The position numbers were made by a program, and so were the translations under genes. Below the pieces are notes generated by a model, which saw only the letters and a program-made list of their open reading frames with translations, searched no databases and was not told the origin of the DNA. A stretch of 64,000 nucleotides of DNA from Parasulfuritortus cantonensis (GTDB lineage Bacteria > Pseudomonadota > Gammaproteobacteria > Burkholderiales > Thiobacillaceae), in NCBI RefSeq assembly GCF_004337445.1, contig NZ_SJZB01000027.1:56512-120511 (forward strand), written 5' to 3'. Shown one piece after another: positions 58,068 through 64,000 of this stretch (its first letter is position 1; each line of letters opens with the position of its first letter).

Positions 58068-58496
58068 ATGCGCCAAGCCTGCCTAGCCCTGCTGCTGGCC
58101 TGCGTCGCCCAGTCGGCGCCGGCCGCCGTCTACAAGTACGTCGACGCCGACGGCAACGTCACGTTCAGCGATCACTATCGCCCGGGCGCCGTGAAGTTCC
58201 TCGACACCCGCGACGGCGGTACGATCCGCAGCACGCCGCGCAAGCGCGGCGGCGTCGAGACGCCGGCAGACTTCCCGCGCGTCGACGCGCGCACCCAGAG
58301 CAGGCGCGACGACGTCCGCCGCTCGCTGCTCCTGGACGAGCGCAAGAACGAGGAGAACGCCCTCGCCGCGGTGCGCAGCCAGATCGACAACGGAAAGGCG
58401 CGCACCGTCGCGGAGCGCGAGAAGCTCGACGAAAGCCGCCGCCTGCACGAAAAGAACATCGAGATGCTGGACAAGGAGTTGGCCCGCATCAAGTAG
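58068..58496 (+). CDS. DUF4124 domain protein, periplasmic
   Basis: A secreted protein of 142 residues from ATG 58068 (MRQACLALLL); ATG 58044 is possible. The signal peptide ends near QSAPAA. The DUF4124 motif follows at once (VYKYVDADGNVTFSDHYRPG), and the C-terminal half is a charged, probably coiled-coil region (KLDESRRLHEKNIEMLDKELARIK). DUF4124 genes often lie between glnA and ntrB in Betaproteobacteria. Role unknown. Confidence 0.85.
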   Translation: MRQACLALLLACVAQSAPAAVYKYVDADGNVTFSDHYRPGAVKFLDTRDGGTIRSTPRKRGGVETPADFPRVDARTQSRRDDVRRSLLLDERKNEENALAAVRSQIDNGKARTVAEREKLDESRRLHEKNIEMLDKELARIK

Positions 58497-58565
58497 AAAT
58501 ACCCGAATCCGGTTCACTGGCTCGCTTCTTGCTAAATCACGGGTGAAAACCTCAGGTCGTCCCGA

Positions 58566-59597
58566 ATGAACCGCATCCCGCCTGGCATCGACATACTCGC
58601 TACCGCCGTTCTCGTCCTCGACGAGCAGCGCGTGATCCGCCATATCAATCCGGCGGCGGAGAACATGTTCAGCATCTCCTCCTACCATGCCATCGGCCGG
58701 CCGCTCGGTACCCTGATCAAGGAACGCACCGAACTGGTGCGGGCGATGGAGGCCGCCTTGCAGGAGGGCGTCAGCTTCACCGAGCACCATATGCTCATCG
58801 AGTCGGGCGACCACAGCCTGATCCTCAACCTGACCATCTCGCCGCTGGAGGACGAGGCCGGTGCCCTGGTACTGGAATTCCACTCGGCCGGCGGCAGCGT
58901 CAAGATCGCCCGCGACGAGCAGGCCATGGCCCAGGCGCAGACGGTGCAACTGCTCCTCAAGCAGCTCGCCCACGAGATCCGCAACCCGCTCGGCGGCATC
59001 CGGGGCGCCGCGCAACTCCTCGAGGCCGAGCTGAACGGCGCCGATCTGTCCGAATACACCCAGGTCATCATCCAGGAGACCAACCGGCTGCAAAGCCTGC
59101 TCGACCGCTGGCTGACCCCGGCCAAGCGGCCGGAGATCCGGCCGGTCAACCTGCACGAGGTCCTCGAGCGGGTGCGCAACCTGCTCCAGGCGGAGTTTCC
59201 CCGCCTCGACATCGAGCGCGACTACGACATCAGCGTGCCGAACATCCAGGGCGATCAGGAACAACTCATCCAGGCCGTCCTCAATATCGCCCGCAATGCC
59301 GGCCAGGCCCTGAACGGCGAGGGTACCGTACGCTTCGCCACCCGCATCAGCCGCCAGGTCACGCTGGCGATGAAGCGCTGGAAGCTGGCGGCCCGCATCG
59401 ACATCACCGACGACGGCCCCGGCATCCCCGAGGACATGCAGGACAAGGTCTTCTTCCCCCTGGTATCGGGACGCGAGAACGGCTCCGGCGTCGGCCTGAC
59501 CCTGGCCCAGAGCCTGGTCCAGCGCCACGAAGGCACCATCCACATGGTCAGCGAACCCGGTTTCACCTGCTTTTCCATCTACCTGCCCATCAAATGA
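58566..59597 (+). CDS. ntrB: nitrogen regulation sensor kinase NtrB
   Basis: Cytosolic histidine kinase that phosphorylates NtrC when nitrogen is low and, with PII, dephosphorylates it when nitrogen is plentiful. The PAS domain (about 10-110) is followed by the phosphorylated His136 in LAHEIRNPLGG. The ATP domain shows NIARNAGQAL (N box), DDGPGIPEDMQDKVFFP and GSGVGLTLAQ. It has 343 residues with no membrane helices. ntrC follows 93 bp later. Confidence 0.96.
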   Translation: MNRIPPGIDILATAVLVLDEQRVIRHINPAAENMFSISSYHAIGRPLGTLIKERTELVRAMEAALQEGVSFTEHHMLIESGDHSLILNLTISPLEDEAGALVLEFHSAGGSVKIARDEQAMAQAQTVQLLLKQLAHEIRNPLGGIRGAAQLLEAELNGADLSEYTQVIIQETNRLQSLLDRWLTPAKRPEIRPVNLHEVLERVRNLLQAEFPRLDIERDYDISVPNIQGDQEQLIQAVLNIARNAGQALNGEGTVRFATRISRQVTLAMKRWKLAARIDITDDGPGIPEDMQDKVFFPLVSGRENGSGVGLTLAQSLVQRHEGTIHMVSEPGFTCFSIYLPIK

Positions 59598-59690
59598 CCG
59601 TGCACCGGCGCCCCGCGACCCACATCATGCCCGGCCGCCCCGGCGCCCGCCCGGCCCGCCCATCCACCTCCCACATTCGACTGCCCTAAC

Positions 59691-61094
<1,404 letters not shown>

Positions 61095-61110
61095 CCCTAT
61101 AATCCGGGTC

Positions 61111-61971
61111 ATGCCTAACCGACTTCCGCGCAGATCTCTGCTCGCCGCGATGCTGGCCGTCTGGGCCGCCGGCGGCCTCGCCGCCGACGTCTCCGACGTC
61201 GCGGCCGTTCCCCATCTGGACGCCCGCGGCCAAGCCGGCTACCGGGAATTCCTGGCGATCACGCCGCCGCGCGCCTTCGCCGTCGCCCCGGGCGGCGCCT
61301 GGGGCTACTCGATCGAGGCGGCCGATCCGGCCATGGCCGAGCGCGAAGCTCTCGCCAACTGCCAGGCCAACACCCTGCAACGCTGCCTGATCTACGCCCG
61401 CGACGACGCCGTGGTGCTGAACCGTGCCGAGTGGGCGCGCGCCTGGGGCCCCTACAAGAGCCGTGCGGACGCCGCCCGCGCCGCCACCGGCACGCTGCCC
61501 GGCGCCCGCCTTGCCGACCTCGCCTTCAAGGACGCCAAGGGCAGGCCGGTGAAGTTGTCCGACCTGCGCGGCAAGGTGGTGGTGCTGCATTTCTGGGGCT
61601 CCTGGTGCCCACCCTGCCAACGCGAACTGCCCGACCTGGTCCGGCTCGCCGAAGCCGCCAAGGGCGACAACGACATCCGCTTCGTCTTCCTGCAGGTGCG
61701 CGAGGGGTTCGGCCAGGCGGGCTCCCTGGCGCGCAAGATCGGACGTGGCCTGCCGGTGTGGTACGACTCCGGCATGACGGACCGGCGCGACGCCGAGTTC
61801 CGCCTCGCCGACGGCGGCCGTCTGCCCGACCGCGCCCTGGCCATGGCCTTCCCCACCACCTACGTGCTCGACAAGCGCGGCATCGTGCTCTTCGGCCACG
61901 TCGGCCCGGTCGCCGACTGGTCGCAATATCTGGCCTTGCTGCGCGACGCGGCCGCCCGCTCCGGCAAGTAA
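61111..61971 (+). CDS. TlpA-family thiol-disulfide protein with N-terminal DUF4189-like domain
   Basis: A secreted 286-residue protein: signal peptide (to about residue 24), a DUF4189-like region (about 45-100: FAVAPGGAWGYSIEAADPAM, EALANCQANTLQRCLIY) and a thioredoxin/TlpA domain (about 130-286) with the redox motif WGSWCPPCQRELPDLV and cis-Pro in AFPTTYVLDKRG. The TlpA domain probably reduces periplasmic disulfides, e.g. in cytochrome maturation. It starts 16 bp after ntrC and may be co-transcribed, but a link to nitrogen control is not evident. Confidence 0.85.
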   Translation: MPNRLPRRSLLAAMLAVWAAGGLAADVSDVAAVPHLDARGQAGYREFLAITPPRAFAVAPGGAWGYSIEAADPAMAEREALANCQANTLQRCLIYARDDAVVLNRAEWARAWGPYKSRADAARAATGTLPGARLADLAFKDAKGRPVKLSDLRGKVVVLHFWGSWCPPCQRELPDLVRLAEAAKGDNDIRFVFLQVREGFGQAGSLARKIGRGLPVWYDSGMTDRRDAEFRLADGGRLPDRALAMAFPTTYVLDKRGIVLFGHVGPVADWSQYLALLRDAAARSGK

Positions 61972-62001
61972 AAAGGCCCGGCGCCTTGCGGTCGCCGGGC
62001 C
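61970..62001 (-). terminator. Rho-independent terminator of the tetrathionate reductase unit
   Basis: Perfect 9-bp stem GGCCCGGCG/CGCCGGGCC with a 9-base loop. On the minus strand it is followed by five T (61974-61970). It lies 26 bp after the cytochrome b stop and also ends against the convergent TlpA-like gene. Confidence 0.85.
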
Positions 62002-62027
62002 CCAAGCCCCTCAACGGGGGACGGACG

Positions 62028-62627
62028 TCAGTCGGTCTCTTCCCAGCCGGTGATCATCGCCTTGATGTGCGCCATCGGCGTATGACCGGCGGTGGTCAGG
62101 TAGACGTGGGCGATCACGAAGATCAGCATCATGTAGGCCGCCAGGGCATGCAGGGTCGCCACCCAGGGCAGGCTCAGGTACTGGTCCCAACCCCAGGCCG
62201 TCCAGTTGTCGTAGAAGATGTAGCACCAGCCGGTGATCCAGAGCATCGGCCCGACGGCCACCAGGATGAACAGGTAGGCCAGGCGCTGCAACGGGTTGTG
62301 CTTCTTCAGGGGGGTCGCGTTGAACGGGTGCGGCGCGTCGGTGAAGATGCCGTACAGGTAGAACTTCACCATGGCGTCCACCTTCTGCAGGGTCGGGATG
62401 TACTGCTTCCATTCCCCCGTGGTGAAGTGCCAGAAGATGGCGAACAGCCACAGGCCGACCAGCGACCAGGCCAGCACGGTATGGGCCGCCACGGCGTTCT
62501 GGAAGCCGAACAGCTTGTAGCTGCCGTGGACCTCGAAGCCGGTCACCAGGAGGCTGATGATCAGGGCCGCCTGGGACCAGTGCCAGAAGCGCTCGAAGAC
62601 CTTGAAGACATAGACCTTGTTACTCAT
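62028..62627 (-). CDS. cytochrome b561-type membrane subunit of the tetrathionate reductase module
   Basis: A 199-residue di-heme cytochrome b of the cytochrome b561/hydrogenase-type family that would pass electrons from the quinone pool to the periplasmic octaheme enzyme. Four membrane helices are visible with candidate heme ligands His16 (FERFWHWSQAALI), the HTVLAW and IFWHFTTGEW His, and His in TLHALAAYMMLIFVIAHVYL. Its start overlaps the end of the octaheme gene in the corrected frame (ATGAGTAA). Confidence 0.88.
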   Translation of the reverse strand: MSNKVYVFKVFERFWHWSQAALIISLLVTGFEVHGSYKLFGFQNAVAAHTVLAWSLVGLWLFAIFWHFTTGEWKQYIPTLQKVDAMVKFYLYGIFTDAPHPFNATPLKKHNPLQRLAYLFILVAVGPMLWITGWCYIFYDNWTAWGWDQYLSLPWVATLHALAAYMMLIFVIAHVYLTTAGHTPMAHIKAMITGWEETD

Positions 62628-64000
62628 GTTTGGCTCCTTTCTTGGCCGCGTAGATGCGGCCGGCGCCGTGTCCGAGGACGCCGATCAGGGTCAGCAGGGC
62701 GATGCTCCAGCCGAGCATGTCCATGGTCTTGTTGGAGCTGCGACCGGGCATGTAGATGCCGGGGACCTTGTCCAGGCGACCGACGCCGGTGGCGGGCTGG
62801 TGGCACTGGGCGCAGGTCAGGGCATCACCCTTGGGGCGACCATGTGGGTGATCGGCCAGTACATCTCGGTGCTGACGAAGCCGTAGCTGCCGCTGAAGTT
62901 CTCGTTCACCGAGCGCATGCCGGCTTCCAGGGCCTTGTTCCAGTCGAACACCTTCCAGAACGCCGTTTCGTCGCCCTCGCCGCCGAAGGTGTGCGGGATC
63001 AGCAACTGGTCGGTGGCCTTGTCGTACGGCTGTTTGCCGCTGAACACCTTGATCGGCCAGATCTTCGACTTGCCGTCGGTCGGGCTGCCCTCGAAGCGGT
63101 TGATCTGCACCAGCTTGGTCGGGTCGAGCTTGGTCTCGCGCAGCGTGTAGTCCACCTTGCCGTTGAACCAGACGTAGGTCGGGATCACGTTGGCTTCGTA
63201 GGTGAAGTTACCCTTCTTGCTGTCGTAGGAGGGATGGCCGCCGCTGCCCTTGAGCACGAAGGGCTTGCCGTCCTGGTCCAGCTTGCCGGCGGTCGACCAG
63301 TCCCACGACATCTTGGTCGGTTGGCCACGGGCGAACTCGGGGATGTGGCAGGTCTGGCAGGCGATCTTCTCGGCGTGCGTGTTCAGACGGGCGTTGTGCT
63401 TGTGCGGGGCGTTGGTGTGGCAGGCCTGGCAGGTAGCCGGATTGGCATCGTCCTTGCCGCGCATGTGGGTGCTGTCGCCGGCGTCCTTGGCGGTCGGCGC
63501 ATAGCGGCTGCCCGGGACCTGGTGGCCGGTGGTCTTGTGGCACTCGCCGCAGCTGAAGTTGAGGCCGTCCTTGTCCATGTGCACGTCCAGGTACTTGGAC
63601 GGGTTGGTCAGGGTGCTGTCGATGTCGCCGTGCTTCACGGCATCGCCGCCGCCGCCATAGAAGTGGCAGGCGCCGCAGTTCTTGCGGCCGGTCTTGCCGA
63701 CGCTCTGGGCCGAGGCCTCGAGGTCGACCGCCTTGACGATCTTGCCGGAATGGGGCGGGAACTCGACGTCCTGATAGACCGGATTGCCGGCGAAGCCCGG
63801 GAGCTTGCGGTAGGTGCCGGTGCTCTCGTGGCAGACCAGGCAGTCGATGTTGTCAGGATTCTTGAAGTCGAAGGTGTCGTCCTTCCAGCCGTAGCCGATG
63901 TGGCAGGCCGTGCAGAAGGCCTGGTTCGACGAGATCGACGTGCAGAAGTTGTTGACGATGTGCTTCTTGCCCAGCACCTGATTGGTCTGAGGATTGAGAA
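62620..64000 (-). pseudogene. octaheme tetrathionate reductase (5' end cut by window edge; one apparent frameshift)
   Basis: Periplasmic multiheme c-type cytochrome that reduces tetrathionate and, in the studied enzyme, also nitrite and hydroxylamine. Six CxxCH motifs are in the main frame: CTACH, CLVCH, CGACH, CGECH, CQACH, CQTCH. That frame stops at 62817 after THMVAPRVMP. Adding one base to the G run at 62833-62836 continues as PKGDALTCAQCHQPA with a seventh heme site, then a membrane helix (MLGWSIALLTLIGVLGHGAG) and a stop at 62622-62620 overlapping the cytochrome b start. The remaining heme site must be beyond the edge. The break is probably a consensus error, since the downstream frame is fully conserved. 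Confidence 0.85.

Overview
The window is GC-rich chromosomal DNA from a betaproteobacterium, of Rhodocyclales or Nitrosomonadales type. The evidence is the conserved operon orders kdsD-kdsC-lptC-lptA-lptB-rpoN-hpf-ptsN-hprK-rapZ and lepA-lepB-DUF4845-rnc-era-recO-pdxJ, together with glnA-DUF4124-ntrB-ntrC, coq7/ubiX quinone genes and an octaheme tetrathionate reductase with its cytochrome b. The last pair suggests a bacterium with inorganic sulfur or nitrogen redox metabolism; the species cannot be named from sequence alone.

Layout. 1-3779: a sigma-54 activator of the AcoR type (cut by the window edge) divergent from an aldehyde dehydrogenase and its DUF779 partner, with a near-perfect -24/-12 promoter between. 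3780-8130: an AT-richer accessory block of small minus-strand genes separated by attC-like recombination sites and without an integrase, i.e. a cluster of integron cassettes (CALIN). 8351-10295: a split aerotaxis-type receptor (separate PAS protein plus MCP with CZB domain). 10399-12690: Ca/Na exchanger, thioredoxin, AmpD, PanD. 12797-17257: molybdenum-cofactor genes (moaA, mobB, moeA, moaD, moaE) and a Crp/Fnr regulator with its DUF2892 target. 17299-24562: ilvA, rpiA, a frameshifted uracil-DNA glycosylase, periplasmic DNA ligase, yacG, erpA, argC, rpsI/rplM, OsmC protein, DUF2322. 24559-34338: one long minus-strand run from kdsD to coq7/DUF2322 covering Kdo and LPS export, sigma-54, PTS-Ntr regulation and quinone synthesis. 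Between hprK and rapZ it carries a 268-bp MITE-like element. 34381-42370: KefB-type antiporter and the lepA-pdxJ operon. 42425-53250: a surface-glycan region with four related GT4 glycosyltransferases, an AT-rich acyltransferase, two sulfotransferases and the heptose genes hldE and gmhA. 53304-56341: mgtE, mtgA, aroE. 56342-61971: nitrogen regulation (glnA with NtrC enhancer sites, ntrB, ntrC) and a TlpA-like protein. 61970-64000: tetrathionate reductase module, cut by the window edge.

The themes are connected. RpoN, NtrC, the AcoR-like activator and PtsN all belong to sigma-54 and nitrogen control, and two good -24/-12 promoters lie in the window. LPS precursor synthesis (kdsD, kdsC, hldE, gmhA), export (lptABC) and decoration (glycosyl-, acyl- and sulfotransferases) recur. 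Three genes carry an apparent single-base deletion in or next to a short homopolymer; this may reflect consensus errors in the assembly rather than three real pseudogenes.

Most interesting observations: the integrase-less cassette cluster, the MITE whose precise removal restores an hprK-TAA-ATG-rapZ junction, the Crp/Fnr palindrome placed exactly for class II activation of the DUF2892 gene, and the glycan region pairing sulfotransferases with heptose synthesis.
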